DNA of 64,000 nucleotides from the NCBI GenBank assembly GCA_033344815.1, contig JAWPMR010000001.1:4202136-4266135 (forward strand), written 5' to 3'. Position numbers and translations under genes: made by a program. This document shows positions 19,130 through 28,914 of this stretch, piece by piece. The DNA comes from Paracoccaceae bacterium. GTDB lineage: Bacteria; Pseudomonadota; Alphaproteobacteria; Rhodobacterales; Rhodobacteraceae. Within the stretch, counting starts at the first letter, position 1; the number at the start of each line of letters is the position of its first letter. The notes below the pieces were generated by a model that worked only from the letters and a program-made list of their open reading frames with translations, had not been told where the DNA came from and searched no databases.

Positions 19130-19945
19130 ATGAACGACAGTCGTATCGCGCGCCAGGGGCTCGTTCTGCTGGGATGCGGCAAGATGGGATCGGCGATGTT
19201 GGCTGGGTGGCTCGCACAGGGTTTACCATCGTCCTCTGTCTCGGTTGTTGATCCCAACCCCTCAGAGTGGCTTTTGTCTACGGGCGTATTGGTGAATGCC
19301 AGTTTGCCCGCCAAACCTGCGCTCGTGCTTGTCGCGGTAAAACCACAGATGATGGCGGAGGCTTTGCCAACGTTGCAGGCAATGGGAAATGGGGAAACCG
19401 TTTTTGTCAGCGTGGCCGCGGGCATAACAATTGCTTCCTTTGAGCACATTCTTGGCCCAGAAACGCCGATTGTACGCGCGATGCCCAATACGCCAGCGGC
19501 AATTTCGCGTGGAATTACAGCAATCATTGGCAATGCTGCCGTAGAATCTTCCGCCCTCGAAGAGGCCGAAATGCTGTTGAGCGCGGTTGGCGAAGTTGTC
19601 AGGTTGCAAAATGAGTCGCAAATTGACGCTGTGACGGGAGTGAGTGGTTCTGGCCCCGCTTATGTATTTCACATGATAGAAACCATGGCGGCGGCTGGCA
19701 TGGCCCAAGGCTTGCCTGCCGACCTTTCAATGCAATTGGCGAAGGCAACGGTTGCGGGCGCGGGTGCCTTGGCACAATCATCTGAAGAAGATCCCGCACA
19801 ACTACGGGTCAACGTCACCTCGCCGAACGGCACGACGCAGGCCGCTCTTGACGTATTGATGGATCCAGTAAAAGGATTTCCCGCGCTGTTGAACCGCGCA
19901 GTCAAGGCGGCTGCAGACAGATCTCGGGAACTTGCAAATGGATAA
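19130..19945 (+). CDS. proC: Pyrroline-5-carboxylate reductase
   Basis: A 271-residue enzyme reducing 1-pyrroline-5-carboxylate to proline with NAD(P)H. The nucleotide-binding LLGCGKMGSAMLAGWL is at the N-terminus, VRAMPNTPAAISRGITA is the family motif, and the C-terminal helical domain contains AVTGVSGSGPAYVFHMIE and VTSPNGTTQAALDVL. Its end overlaps csaA by 8 bp, indicating coupling. Confidence 0.97.
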   Translation: MNDSRIARQGLVLLGCGKMGSAMLAGWLAQGLPSSSVSVVDPNPSEWLLSTGVLVNASLPAKPALVLVAVKPQMMAEALPTLQAMGNGETVFVSVAAGITIASFEHILGPETPIVRAMPNTPAAISRGITAIIGNAAVESSALEEAEMLLSAVGEVVRLQNESQIDAVTGVSGSGPAYVFHMIETMAAAGMAQGLPADLSMQLAKATVAGAGALAQSSEEDPAQLRVNVTSPNGTTQAALDVLMDPVKGFPALLNRAVKAAADRSRELANG

Positions 19946-20276
19946 CATTAGCTTTGACGACTTTCTCAAAGTCGACGTGCGGTGCGGTGTGGTACTGCGT
20001 GCCGAAACCTTTCCAGAGGCACGCAAACCCGCGATCAAGATGTGGATTGATTTTGGGGGTGATATCGGCGAGCGGAAATCATCCGCACAAGTCACGGCCC
20101 ACTATGATCCTGAAACGCTGATTGGCAAACAAGTTTTGGCTGTGGTGAATTTTCCACCACGCCAGATCGGGCCGTTTTTATCTGAGGTGCTGGTGCTGGG
20201 CTTGCCGGATGAAACGGGTGAAATCGTACTGATCACACCCGACGCCAAAGTGCCCAACGGAGGACGATTGCATTGA
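19938..20276 (+). CDS. csaA: tRNA-binding CsaA-like protein
   Basis: A 112-residue single tRNA-binding OB-fold domain, the CsaA/Trbp111 type. Visible features are FLKVDVRCGVVLRAETFPEARKPA, the acidic turn WIDFGG with the SSAQVTAHY segment, VLAVVNFPPRQIGPFLSEVLVLG and the C-terminal NGGRLH. In Bacillus CsaA has chaperone activity; in alphaproteobacteria the role is unclear. The start is ATG 19938 within proC (8-bp overlap). It overlaps the next gene by 4 bp (TTGA), so proC-csaA-hydroxyacid dehydrogenase form one translationally linked run. Confidence 0.93.
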   Translation: MDNISFDDFLKVDVRCGVVLRAETFPEARKPAIKMWIDFGGDIGERKSSAQVTAHYDPETLIGKQVLAVVNFPPRQIGPFLSEVLVLGLPDETGEIVLITPDAKVPNGGRLH

Positions 20277-21226
20277 CCAAAGTTTTTATGACCCGGCCGT
20301 TGCCACAAACGGTGCAAGACGCAGCCGCGCAGCTCTTTGACCTGACGGTACGCGCGATGACCTCCCCCCTCAGCGTTGAGGAAATGCGCAGTGCGCTCAG
20401 CGACTATGACGGCGTAGTACCAACATTGGGCGATATGTTCTCGGCGGAAATTTTTGCCGCGCAACCATCCTGGCGTTGCAGGATTTTGGCGAACTTTGGT
20501 GTTGGGTATAACCACATCGACGTGGATGCAGCTGTTGCCTCGGGCATAACAGTCAGCAACACGCCGGGGGCAGTGACGGATGCAACGGCAGACACCGCGA
20601 TGACCCTGATGCTGATGAGTGCGCGCCGTGCTGGCGAGGGCGAACGATTGCTACGCGCGGGGCAGTGGGACGGCTGGCATCCAACGCAACTTCTGGGTAT
20701 GCACCTGGGCGGAAAAACGGTCGGTATCGTCGGCATGGGACGGATTGGGCAGGCGATTGCGCGACGCTGTCATTTTGGGTTTGGCATGAACGTTGCCTAT
20801 CATAGTCGCTCCGCCAAGACGCTTGATTTCCCGGCAGAGCGCAGAGAGAGCCTGCTGGATTTGGCTACAGCAGTTGATGTCCTTGTGATTGCGGTGCCTG
20901 GAGGGGATTCGACGCACCATCTGATAAATGCCGAGGTGCTGAGGGCAATGAAAAGTCACGCGCATCTGATCAACATCGCGCGCGGTAACGTGGTGGAGGA
21001 AGCGGCGCTGATTGATGCGCTTTTGCAAGGTCAGATTGGTGGCGCAGGCTTGGATGTCTATGAGTTTGAACCCGCCGTGCCGCAGGCGTTGAAGGCTATG
21101 GAAAACGTAGTTTTGCTGCCCCATATCGGGACGGCTGCCTTGGAAGTGCGCGAAGACATGGGCATGATGACTGTTACTAACCTTGAGGCATTCTTTGCCG
21201 GTCAAACGCCGCCAAACAAGGTTTAA
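20273..21226 (+). CDS. D-2-hydroxyacid dehydrogenase (glyoxylate/hydroxypyruvate reductase type)
   Basis: A 317-residue NAD(P)-dependent D-2-hydroxyacid dehydrogenase resembling GyaR/hydroxypyruvate reductases. Visible features are NFGVGYNHIDVDAA, the Rossmann motif GIVGMGRIGQAIARR, the catalytic Arg in INIARGN, a Glu in LDVYEFEP and the catalytic His in LLPHIGTAA. The chosen start is TTG 20273, with GGAGGA at 20259-20264 at ideal distance; the next in-frame ATG is 15 bp further in and lacks a ribosome site. It probably reduces glyoxylate or hydroxypyruvate. It ends only 4 bp from the convergent tdk gene. Confidence 0.9.
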   Translation: MTKVFMTRPLPQTVQDAAAQLFDLTVRAMTSPLSVEEMRSALSDYDGVVPTLGDMFSAEIFAAQPSWRCRILANFGVGYNHIDVDAAVASGITVSNTPGAVTDATADTAMTLMLMSARRAGEGERLLRAGQWDGWHPTQLLGMHLGGKTVGIVGMGRIGQAIARRCHFGFGMNVAYHSRSAKTLDFPAERRESLLDLATAVDVLVIAVPGGDSTHHLINAEVLRAMKSHAHLINIARGNVVEEAALIDALLQGQIGGAGLDVYEFEPAVPQALKAMENVVLLPHIGTAALEVREDMGMMTVTNLEAFFAGQTPPNKV

Positions 21227-21230
21227 GGTT

Positions 21231-21812
21231 TCAGGTGTCGCCGACCGCGGCGCGCCAATGGCGACGGCACAGCGAGACGTAGGTTTCATTGCCTCCAATC
21301 TGTACCTGCGCGCCGTCGCGCATCGCGTTCCCATCCGCATCCATCCTGATCACCATTGTCGCCTTCTTCCCGCAATGGCAAATGGTGCGGATTTCGCGCA
21401 ATTCATCCGCCAGAGCCAAGAGCGTTGCAGATCCAGGGAACAATTGACCACGGAAATCAACGCGCAATCCGAAGCACATGACGGGGACAGCCAGATCATC
21501 GACAGCGCGCGCCAGTTGCCAGACCTGTTGTTCTGTCAGGAATTGGGCTTCATCAATGAAAACACATGCAATCGGCTGCTTTTTCTGATGGTTGGCAATA
21601 CGCTCAAACAGATCATCAGTTGGACAAAAGGTGTCCGCTTGCTCGCCGATCCCGATGCGTGAGGCAATCCGTCCGTCACCTGCGCGGTTGTCAAATTGAG
21701 CGGTCAGAAGATAAGGGGTCATCCCACGTTCACGATAGTTGTGCGCAGCTTGCAAAAGCACGGTTGATTTGCCCGCGTTCATCGTCGAATAATGGAAATA
21801 GAGCTTGGCCAT
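21231..21812 (-). CDS. tdk: Thymidine kinase
   Basis: A 193-residue type II thymidine kinase of the salvage pathway, phosphorylating thymidine with ATP. The P-loop is in HYSTMNAGKSTVLLQAA, the Walker B/catalytic region is VFIDEAQFL, and the lasso/zinc region includes ICHCGKKATM and SLCRRHW. The start is ATG 21812 (MAKLYFHY), matching the family; a longer upstream frame adds 13 unrelated residues. It is convergent with the hydroxyacid dehydrogenase gene. Confidence 0.95.
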   Translation of the reverse strand: MAKLYFHYSTMNAGKSTVLLQAAHNYRERGMTPYLLTAQFDNRAGDGRIASRIGIGEQADTFCPTDDLFERIANHQKKQPIACVFIDEAQFLTEQQVWQLARAVDDLAVPVMCFGLRVDFRGQLFPGSATLLALADELREIRTICHCGKKATMVIRMDADGNAMRDGAQVQIGGNETYVSLCRRHWRAAVGDT

Positions 21813-22099
21813 ACATGCTTGATAAGATGCGCTCAATGGTGCTGCAAGCATCCAAAGCCACTAAACAAGAGCTAGTGCGCGGCTGTCGGCAATTTTGCCA
21901 ACCCACCGTTCCCAAGTCGGCAGAGCGCAACATAGCTCAAACCCGAATACCGGTGCAGGGAACACCAGCTACTTATTAAATCCCGAACATTGGGAGCACT
22001 TTTATAAATGACATTTCCCTGACATCCGATTAATGGAAAAGTCTCAACGGTTTTCCCCCTTGTGAAGAATGGTTAAAATTTGAGTTGGATGAGGACGAT

Positions 22100-22564
22100 A
22101 TGACAGCGATTGGCAGATATCTGAAAAAACATACTGAGTCGCTGGTAAAGGATGTCGGCATAGAACAGGCCTGTGAAATCACAGGAAAATCCAAGGCTAC
22201 TTTGGGCCGATACTACTCTGATCATGATGAGCATTCTGATCGCTATATGCCGATCGAAACGGTTGCTCTGCTCGAGCAGGCTGCAAAATACCCGCATGTC
22301 ACCGGTGCACTGGCCGAACTTTCCGGGTCTTCGTTGCAATATGATGAGCGGCGGCCCAATGATGAACGTCCTGGCGGAGTGAACGCGGATGTCATTGCCC
22401 TCAGCCAGCGTTTCGCAATGCTCATGGGAGAGTATCAGCAATCAATGGAGGACGGCAAAATCACCGTCAATGAAGCCAAGCGCTTGCTGCGCGAAACCGG
22501 GCTTTTGCAACAGGTTCTGATAGATATGAAGCTTCACCTGGAAAACGACCACGGCAAGGCTTGA
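22100..22564 (+). CDS. Hypothetical protein with HTH-like N-terminus
   Basis: A 154-residue protein I do not recognise. The N-terminal 45 residues contain IEQACEITGKSKATLGRYYSD, which has the look of a helix-turn-helix similar to phage regulatory CII-type proteins; the C-terminal part is helical and ends with MKLHLENDHGK. ATG 22100 is chosen because GAGGA lies 4 bp upstream; a TTG at 22085 is less likely. It converges with the KAS III-like gene, 21 bp apart. It could be a small DNA-binding regulator; no phage genes surround it. Confidence 0.65.
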   Translation: MTAIGRYLKKHTESLVKDVGIEQACEITGKSKATLGRYYSDHDEHSDRYMPIETVALLEQAAKYPHVTGALAELSGSSLQYDERRPNDERPGGVNADVIALSQRFAMLMGEYQQSMEDGKITVNEAKRLLRETGLLQQVLIDMKLHLENDHGKA

Positions 22565-22585
22565 AGCGGTTTACTTGCGCCTGCT

Positions 22586-23710
22586 TTACGCGTGCCACTC
22601 AACCAGAACAGACCCCACAGAGTAACCCGCGCCAAAAGAGCAGATCAGCCCTTTGTCCTTATTTGCGAGGCCACCGGAGTGTTTGGCAAATGCGATGATG
22701 GACCCTGCCGATGATGTATTGGCATAATCCTGTAAGATATTTGGCTGCTCGTCTGGCGTAGGTGTGCGCCCCAATACCTTGCGCCCGATGAAGTCATTCA
22801 TGGTCTTGTTTGCCTGATGCAACCAAAGACGTTTTAGGTCGTCGGCATTCAGGCCCGCATCCTTCATGTGTGAGGCAATGTGTTCAGAAACCATTGGCAA
22901 CACTTCTTTGAAAACCTTGCGCCCGTTTTGCATAAACTGCATGTCGCGCCTGTCTGCCATCCCGGCGGGGCGGGAGCGGCGCAAGTATCCGTTATTGTTG
23001 CGTATATTGTTGGAAAACTGGGTCGCACATCGGGTAGACTTGATCTCAAAATAAGCGTTTTCAGCGTCTTCGCTGCGTTCGATCAGGGTTGCAGTTGCCA
23101 CATCGCCAAAAATAAAGTGGCAATCCCTGTCGCGCCATTCCAGATGAGCAGAGCAGATTTCCGGGTTGATCACCAGAGCGTTTTTGACGCTGCCTGATCG
23201 CACCATATCTGCCGCGGCCTGAATGCCGAACGTCGCAGACGAGCAGGCGACATTCATGTCGAATGCAAATCCTCCGGCCCCGAGCAATTGTTGAATTTCT
23301 ATGGCGACCGCCGGATAGGCGCGTTCCATATTGGAGGCTGCACAGATGACCAGCCCGACGTCCTGCGCGGACGTGCCCGCCATATCGAGTGCTTTTTGGG
23401 CTGCATCCAATCCCATCTCCGCCATGAGGGATGGCTCGTCATCGCGGCGTTGCCGCAAAAGAGGGTGCATAACGGTCGGATCCAGAATGCCGGATTTATC
23501 CATGACGTATCGCTGGTTGATGCCAGAAGCTTTAAAGATGAAATCCTCGGAAGAATACTCCTTGGCCGTCACCGCACCCGTTGTGATTTCATCCGCGTTT
23601 TGTGCGTTGAATAAGTCGACATACGCATTGAAAGCCATCACAAGCTCAGCGTTACTGATTACATTTTGCGGTGTGAAAACCCCGGTTCCGGTTATGGCGG
23701 GTGTATACAT
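22586..23710 (-). CDS. Beta-ketoacyl-ACP synthase III-like enzyme
   Basis: A 374-residue thiolase-superfamily condensing enzyme resembling FabH but about 50 residues longer. The catalytic triad is visible: Cys156 in NVACSSATFG, His298 in WLHQANKTM and Asn331 in YANTSSAGS. The insertions lie mainly at residues 30-60 and 225-265. FabH starts fatty acid synthesis from acetyl-CoA; this longer form may use another starter acyl group. It is a single gene with a divergent-free promoter region. No acyl carrier protein or other fab gene is nearby. Confidence 0.88.
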   Translation of the reverse strand: MYTPAITGTGVFTPQNVISNAELVMAFNAYVDLFNAQNADEITTGAVTAKEYSSEDFIFKASGINQRYVMDKSGILDPTVMHPLLRQRRDDEPSLMAEMGLDAAQKALDMAGTSAQDVGLVICAASNMERAYPAVAIEIQQLLGAGGFAFDMNVACSSATFGIQAAADMVRSGSVKNALVINPEICSAHLEWRDRDCHFIFGDVATATLIERSEDAENAYFEIKSTRCATQFSNNIRNNNGYLRRSRPAGMADRRDMQFMQNGRKVFKEVLPMVSEHIASHMKDAGLNADDLKRLWLHQANKTMNDFIGRKVLGRTPTPDEQPNILQDYANTSSAGSIIAFAKHSGGLANKDKGLICSFGAGYSVGSVLVEWHA

Positions 23711-23832
23711 CTGGAAGCCTCCCTGAGAGGGGACAGTTTTGGACGCAAAGTGACCATGCGGTCAAGCCGGACCGAATGGTGTAACGCATGGCCGGGACGG
23801 TTTTCACCAAAGGAGCGTTGATGCGCCGACCC

Positions 23833-24117
23833 TTAACGCCTCGGTACGGAGAACAGAATGTAGCCTTCGCGGCGCGCAAGCTCGGTCGCATTGGCATCCT
23901 TTGCAAAAATGTCTGTGCTTTCGGTGCCGCCGGGGCAGGCGACCAGATCGGACGCGTCATCAAGGAATTGATTGGTATAGGCGTCCTCGCCCAACCGTCG
24001 GCAGACATCGCCATCAAAACGGTAACCGGTGCCGAAAAACGGGAGCGTAGTTTCTGTGCTTTCTGGCATTGGCGCGCAGGCGATCAAGAACGCGCATATC
24101 GGCAGTGACATGAACAT
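23833..24117 (-). CDS. Small putative lipoprotein
   Basis: A 94-residue protein with a short hydrophobic N-terminus and a lipobox (FLIAC, cysteine near residue 13), indicating an Lgt/LspA-processed lipoprotein. The mature part has GTGYRFDGDVCRRLGEDAYTN and DLVACPGG, with two further cysteines that could form a disulfide in the periplasm. Starts at ATG 24117 (MFMSLPIC) or ATG 24111 (MSLPIC) are both plausible; ribosome sites are weak, and the frame also extends upstream to 24180. The family is not recognised; function unknown. Confidence 0.6.
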   Translation of the reverse strand: MFMSLPICAFLIACAPMPESTETTLPFFGTGYRFDGDVCRRLGEDAYTNQFLDDASDLVACPGGTESTDIFAKDANATELARREGYILFSVPRR

Positions 24118-24183
24118 AGGGTTGTATGACTTTGGGGTCTTGAACAGATTACCCGATTTCGTCGTATTTGTGGCATCCATTGT

Positions 24184-24432
24184 TCAATGCAATCGGGCGC
24201 GTACAAGATAGGCCATGACTTCTGTCTCACCCAGGGCGCGGAGCGCTTCAAACCGGTGTAAACCTTCGACAAGTATGAACCCTTTGCCATCTGTTCGCAC
24301 CTGAATTGGCGTGGTTTGTCCGTTCTCGATGATGTCTTCGGCAAGGGTTTGTACCTTGGCAGGATCCAAGGTGCGCGCCCGTTTGGCGGGAACCCTGATA
24401 TCGCATATTAAAACGGATTGTTTGTCCAGCAT
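24184..24432 (-). CDS. Small stand-alone ParB N-terminal-like domain protein
   Basis: An 82-residue protein made of just a ParB/Srx-like nuclease-fold domain. It begins SVLICDIRVPAKRARTLDPAKV, followed by LAEDIIENGQTTPIQVR and the diagnostic VEGLHRFEALRALGE (the GxHR-xEAL box that binds CTP or DNA in this superfamily). It lacks the helix-turn-helix and dimerisation domains of true ParB, so it is not a chromosome partition protein. Start ATG 24432 (MLDKQS) is chosen; the frame is open up to 24522 but the added residues are not conserved-looking. Function unknown. Confidence 0.7.
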   Translation of the reverse strand: MLDKQSVLICDIRVPAKRARTLDPAKVQTLAEDIIENGQTTPIQVRTDGKGFILVEGLHRFEALRALGETEVMAYLVRARLH

Positions 24433-25375
24433 CCCGGGACTGTGCAGGGTTTGCAGAAGTATGGCTAGAGAAAATTTGCAACCACCGATCCCGATTTTGC
24501 AATTGAAAACCTGTTTTGTCATTTTTGATCGTTACTGGTGCTTTGCTTTGACAAATTCCCACCGTGACACGCTTTGCTGAATGCTCCGGCTTGAAAGCTC
24601 CAGTTCAAAAATGATGACAGAGCTTATTCGGCTTATTTTCAGAACATCGTGCCCGTCTTTTGCATGCCCGACGAACCATACATTTGTTCGGATGCGGCGG
24701 TGTATGTCCGCTATTCTAACAATAGAAACAGCACAGATGATCCCGAAAATACAATCAGATGTGGCGCAGAAGGTATCGACCAGCAGGCCAGTGATACGGT
24801 TACCGCACCAGTCTGAACGCAGTTCCATTTTTGCGCCTGCTGGCTTTCGAGGTGCATAAGCGACCAACAGCAGCGGAGTACTTTGCTGCAAGAATACCCT
24901 CGCGTAATGCGAGACCCATCGCTGGCTAATCCAGCAGCTGCCTCCCGTAGATTTCTTTACTCGGCTTGAAATTTCTAAAACTGATATTGGGGACGCGTTT
25001 GAAGAAAATCACAATAGGAATCACATCGCGGATCTGGTTGAAAAACCTCCTGAGTACTTTCTGCTCATGCAGGGTACCAGCAACCCGCTCTGATCGATGT
25101 ATTTAAATGATCCGGGTGTTTTGGTTGTGCAGGATTTGATATGCGAAAAGCGTTGATTTGCCAAAAAGAATGAAGCCGCCGTCATGGAAAGCCCATCACA
25201 GTTCTTCGAAATTACCAAGATTTCCAAGAACACTTATTAAGATTGACGCAATCCACAAGATTTCCTCATCAGTGACACCCGGCTCTAAAGATCCGTTTCC
25301 AAGTCGGTGACGCTGCGAACATTCAGCATTGGACAACTTGTTTCTTCAAGTCTTTGGCGAAACCGACAGGATGCC
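24433..25375. other. Gene-poor stretch between ParB-like gene and carB
   Basis: About 940 bp without a supported gene. Short open frames exist on the minus strand (24532-24891, 119 codons; 25021-25233, 70 codons), but neither has a clear ribosome site, family motif or the codon pattern of neighbouring genes. The 3' end of carB lies at 25376, reading into this region, and no clear terminator stem with a T-run is visible. It may hold decayed genes. Confidence 0.5.
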
Positions 25376-28300
25376 TTACCCCTGCAAGGCCTTCACACCA
25401 ACATCCCCATCCGCTTGCGCCCGGATCGCAAGAGCAGCCGCATAACTACCAGCGGCAGTCGTGAAGTAGGGTATTTTGTCATATAGTGCGATAGAGCGGA
25501 TGGACTTGCTGTCCTCAACCGCCTGTGCGCCTTCAGTGGTGTTCATGACCAGATGAACCGCTTCGTCCTTCATCATGTCGGTCACGTCGGGTCGCCCTTC
25601 ATAGACCTTGTTGACCACACCGCAGTCAAGACCATGCTGGACAAGCCAGGACGCCGTGCCGCGGGTCGCTACCAGCGTGAAACCCTGATCCAGCAATATC
25701 CGCGCGGCCGACAATAGGTCGTCGGTTTTATCGGCATCCTTGATCGACAAGAACGCGCAGCCCTCGGAGGGAAGTATCGTCCCAGCGCCCATTTGCGCCT
25801 TCAGAAAGGCGCGTGGGAAGTCGCGATCCCATCCCATTACCTCTCCCGTGGAGCGCATTTCAGGCCCCAGAAGTGTGTCCACACCGGGGAACCGCGCAAA
25901 GGGCAGCACCGCCTCTTTGACAGAGAACCATGGCATGTTGGGGTCGGCAAGCGTCATTGGGTCGCCTAAAGGCAGGACATCTGCATAGGCCGCATTGGAA
26001 TCGTAGGGCGCACGTTTCGGGAAGTTGCTGAGAGGTTCGCCCGCCATGATCCGGGCCGCAATAGATGCAATGGCTGAATCCGTGGCCTTGGCCACAAAGG
26101 GAACGGTGCGCGAGGCGCGCGGATTGACCTCGATAAGATAGATATCGCCATCCTTGATCGCGAACTGGATGTTCATCAAACCGACCACATTCAGGGCCAG
26201 AGCCAAGGCGCGCGTTTGTGTCTCAACCGCATCGATAATGTCACGGGTCAGCGAGTAGGGGGGCAGGGAACAAGCGCTGTCGCCAGAATGCACACCAGCC
26301 TCTTCAATGTGCTGCATGATGCCTGCAACATGCACATCCTTGCCGTCGCACAATGCATCCACATCCAGTTCCACAGCCCCGGAAAGGTAGCTGTCCAGCA
26401 ATACCGGGCTGTCTCCTGAAACCACAACGGCGGTGGTGATGTAGCGCTCCAATGAGGCTTGATCGCGTACGATCTCCATCGCGCGCCCGCCCAGAACATA
26501 TGAGGGGCGAATGACCAGTGGAAATCCGATGTCTTTCGCAATTTCAAGGGCTTCGACGTCGGAATGGGCAATGCCGTTGTGCGGTTGTTTCAGGCCAAGG
26601 GATTGCACCAGTTGCTGAAACCGTTCGCGATCTTCGGCAAGGTCAATTGCGTCGGGGGTGGTGCCCAGGATCGGCACACCTTCCGCGTGCAGGGCGGCGG
26701 CGATTTTGAGCGGGGTCTGACCCCCGAACTGAACAATCACGCCATGCAACGTGCCATTTTCCTGCTCGATACGCAGGATTTCCATCACGTGTTCGAAGGT
26801 CAGCGGTTCGAAGTACAAGCGGTCCGAGGTGTCGTAATCTGTCGACACGGTTTCCGGATTGCAATTGACCATGATGGTTTCATAGCCCGCGTCCGTCAGC
26901 GCATAGCAGGCGTGACAGCAGCAATAATCGAATTCGATCCCTTGCCCAATTCTGTTTGGTCCCCCGCCCAGAATGACGACTTTTTTGCGATCAGAAGGAC
27001 GCGCTTCACATTCCACTTCGCCAAAAACCGGGGTTTCATAGGTGGAATACATATAAGGTGTTTGTGCTTCGAATTCGGCGGCACAGGTATCGATGCGTTT
27101 GAAAACGGCGGTGACGCCAAGGTTTCGGCGTGCTTTACGCACATCATTCTCATCCCGTCCTGTCAAAACGCCCAAACGGGCGTCGGTAAAGCCCATCATT
27201 TTGAGATGGCGGATCGCCTGTTCCGTTTCTGGCAAACCCTCGGACCGCAACGCGCGTTCCGCTTCAATGATTTCGCGGATGCGGGCAAGGAACCATGGAT
27301 CAAACAGCGTAACGCCGTGGATTTCGTCATCGCTCATCCCGTGGCGCATCGCCTGAGCAATGGTGCGCATGCGGTCAGGCGTTTGCTGGCTGATCGCTTT
27401 GATGATGGCGGCGCGGTCTGCGCCTTCTGTTCCCCAGTGGGGCACGCCAACGCCGGGGATGTCGAGCTCATCAAATCCGGTCAGGCCGGATTCCATGGAG
27501 GCCAAAGCTTTTTGGAGGCTTTCATGGATGGTACGCCCGATGGCCATCGCTTCGCCCACCGACTTCATTGCCGTCGTCAGGTTTGGTTCAGAACCCGGGA
27601 ATTTTTCAAATGCGAATTTGGGGATTTTCGTGACCACATAATCAATTGTCGGCTCGAAAGATGCGGGCGTCACCTTCGTGATGTCATTGTCCAACTCATC
27701 CAATGTAAAGCCGACGGCCAATTTGGCGGCAATCTTTGCGATCGGGAAACCTGTCGCCTTGGAGGCCAATGCAGAGGAACGGGATACCCGCGGGTTCATC
27801 TCAATCACGACCATGCGACCATCAATCGGGTTGATCGCCCATTGTACGTTTGACCCGCCCGTTTCCACACCAATTTCGCGCAGTACGGCGATGGAATGGT
27901 TGCGCATGATCTGATATTCTTTGTCGGTCAGCGTCAGGGCAGGGGCCACTGTGATTGAATCCCCGGTATGCACGCCCATCGGATCCACATTCTCAATGGA
28001 ACAGACGATAATGGCGTTGTCGGCGGTATCGCGCACGACCTCCATTTCGAACTCTTTCCACCCCAGCAGGCTTTCATCCACCAGGATTTGCCCGACCGGC
28101 GACGCATCCATGCCCGACCGGCAGATTGCCTCATAATCATCACGGTTGTAAGCGACGCCGCCACCCGTGCCACCCATGGTAAAAGCGGGACGGATGATTG
28201 CCGGCAGGCCAACCTCCTCAAGTGCTTCCAGAGCGATGGCGACCCCGGCAGCGAGGTCTTTCTTACCGTTCACTCTTGGCGCTGTAACAATCGTTGCTTT

Positions 28301-28732
28301 GGGATTTTCAATTCCCAAGCGATCCATCGCTTCGCGGAAAAGTTTACGATCTTCGGCCATTTCAATGGCCTCACGTTTTGCACCGATCATTTCGACGTTG
28401 AATTTGTCGAGAACGCCCATCTCTTCGAGGGCCAGCGACGTGTTCAGCCCGGTTTGACCACCCATAGTGGGCAACAACGCATCCGGACGTTCTTTTTCGA
28501 TGATCTTGGCGACCATGTCTGGCGTGATGGGTTCGATGTAAGTTGCATCGGCGAGCCCGGGATCCGTCATGATCGTGGCTGGGTTGGAGTTTACCAGAAT
28601 GACCCGGTACCCTTCTTCCTTGAGGGCTTTGCAGGCCTGTGCGCCGGAATAGTCAAATTCGCAGGCTTGGCCGATGACAATAGGACCCGCACCAATGATC
28701 ATAATCGATTTGATATCGGTTCTTTTTGGCAT
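25376..28732 (-). CDS. carB: Carbamoyl-phosphate synthase large subunit
   Basis: A 1118-residue CarB, which makes carbamoyl phosphate from bicarbonate, ATP and ammonia supplied by CarA, for arginine and pyrimidine synthesis. The first ATP-grasp half starts [20 protein letters not shown] and includes EVNPR-type [18 protein letters not shown]. The second half starts [21 protein letters not shown] and includes [20 protein letters not shown]-terminal MGS-like allosteric domain spans about residues 970-1110. Its length is slightly above the 1073 of E. coli because of an insertion near residues 185-200 and longer loops. carA is not in the window. Confidence 0.98.
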   Translation of the reverse strand: MPKRTDIKSIMIIGAGPIVIGQACEFDYSGAQACKALKEEGYRVILVNSNPATIMTDPGLADATYIEPITPDMVAKIIEKERPDALLPTMGGQTGLNTSLALEEMGVLDKFNVEMIGAKREAIEMAEDRKLFREAMDRLGIENPKATIVTAPRVNGKKDLAAGVAIALEALEEVGLPAIIRPAFTMGGTGGGVAYNRDDYEAICRSGMDASPVGQILVDESLLGWKEFEMEVVRDTADNAIIVCSIENVDPMGVHTGDSITVAPALTLTDKEYQIMRNHSIAVLREIGVETGGSNVQWAINPIDGRMVVIEMNPRVSRSSALASKATGFPIAKIAAKLAVGFTLDELDNDITKVTPASFEPTIDYVVTKIPKFAFEKFPGSEPNLTTAMKSVGEAMAIGRTIHESLQKALASMESGLTGFDELDIPGVGVPHWGTEGADRAAIIKAISQQTPDRMRTIAQAMRHGMSDDEIHGVTLFDPWFLARIREIIEAERALRSEGLPETEQAIRHLKMMGFTDARLGVLTGRDENDVRKARRNLGVTAVFKRIDTCAAEFEAQTPYMYSTYETPVFGEVECEARPSDRKKVVILGGGPNRIGQGIEFDYCCCHACYALTDAGYETIMVNCNPETVSTDYDTSDRLYFEPLTFEHVMEILRIEQENGTLHGVIVQFGGQTPLKIAAALHAEGVPILGTTPDAIDLAEDRERFQQLVQSLGLKQPHNGIAHSDVEALEIAKDIGFPLVIRPSYVLGGRAMEIVRDQASLERYITTAVVVSGDSPVLLDSYLSGAVELDVDALCDGKDVHVAGIMQHIEEAGVHSGDSACSLPPYSLTRDIIDAVETQTRALALALNVVGLMNIQFAIKDGDIYLIEVNPRASRTVPFVAKATDSAIASIAARIMAGEPLSNFPKRAPYDSNAAYADVLPLGDPMTLADPNMPWFSVKEAVLPFARFPGVDTLLGPEMRSTGEVMGWDRDFPRAFLKAQMGAGTILPSEGCAFLSIKDADKTDDLLSAARILLDQGFTLVATRGTASWLVQHGLDCGVVNKVYEGRPDVTDMMKDEAVHLVMNTTEGAQAVEDSKSIRSIALYDKIPYFTTAAGSYAAALAIRAQADGDVGVKALQG

Positions 28733-28861
28733 GGTCCGGCCCCTTGTTTTCCAGACACCCTCGTGTGTCCAAATTGTCCTGCGTTATAGGCAAGCGCGGG
28801 CCGCGTGCAAGGGGCGATTGGTTGTTGCGCGATGATATCCGTCGAGAAGGCTCGCGCGCGT

Positions 28862-28886
28862 GAAAAGGTGGCCCGTCAAAGCCACC
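28862..28886 (-). terminator. Rho-independent terminator of the VPLPA-CTERM gene
   Basis: Read on the minus strand, GGTGGC (28886-28881) and GCCACC (28872-28867) form a 6-bp stem with an 8-nt loop, followed by TTTTCA. It lies 29 bp after the stop of the minus-strand gene at 28915. Confidence 0.75.
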
Positions 28887-28914
28887 GGCTACAAGGGCAT
28901 ACGATCATCGATTT

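Noticed and set aside
24532-24891. 119-codon minus-strand frame upstream of the ParB-like gene
   Set aside because: Its composition is irregular, it has no clear start signal and no family; kept within the gene-poor stretch.
26564-27853. 429-codon open frame antisense to carB
   Set aside because: Long only because of the GC-rich codon pattern of carB. It has no recognisable domain and no ribosome site, and carB is intact.
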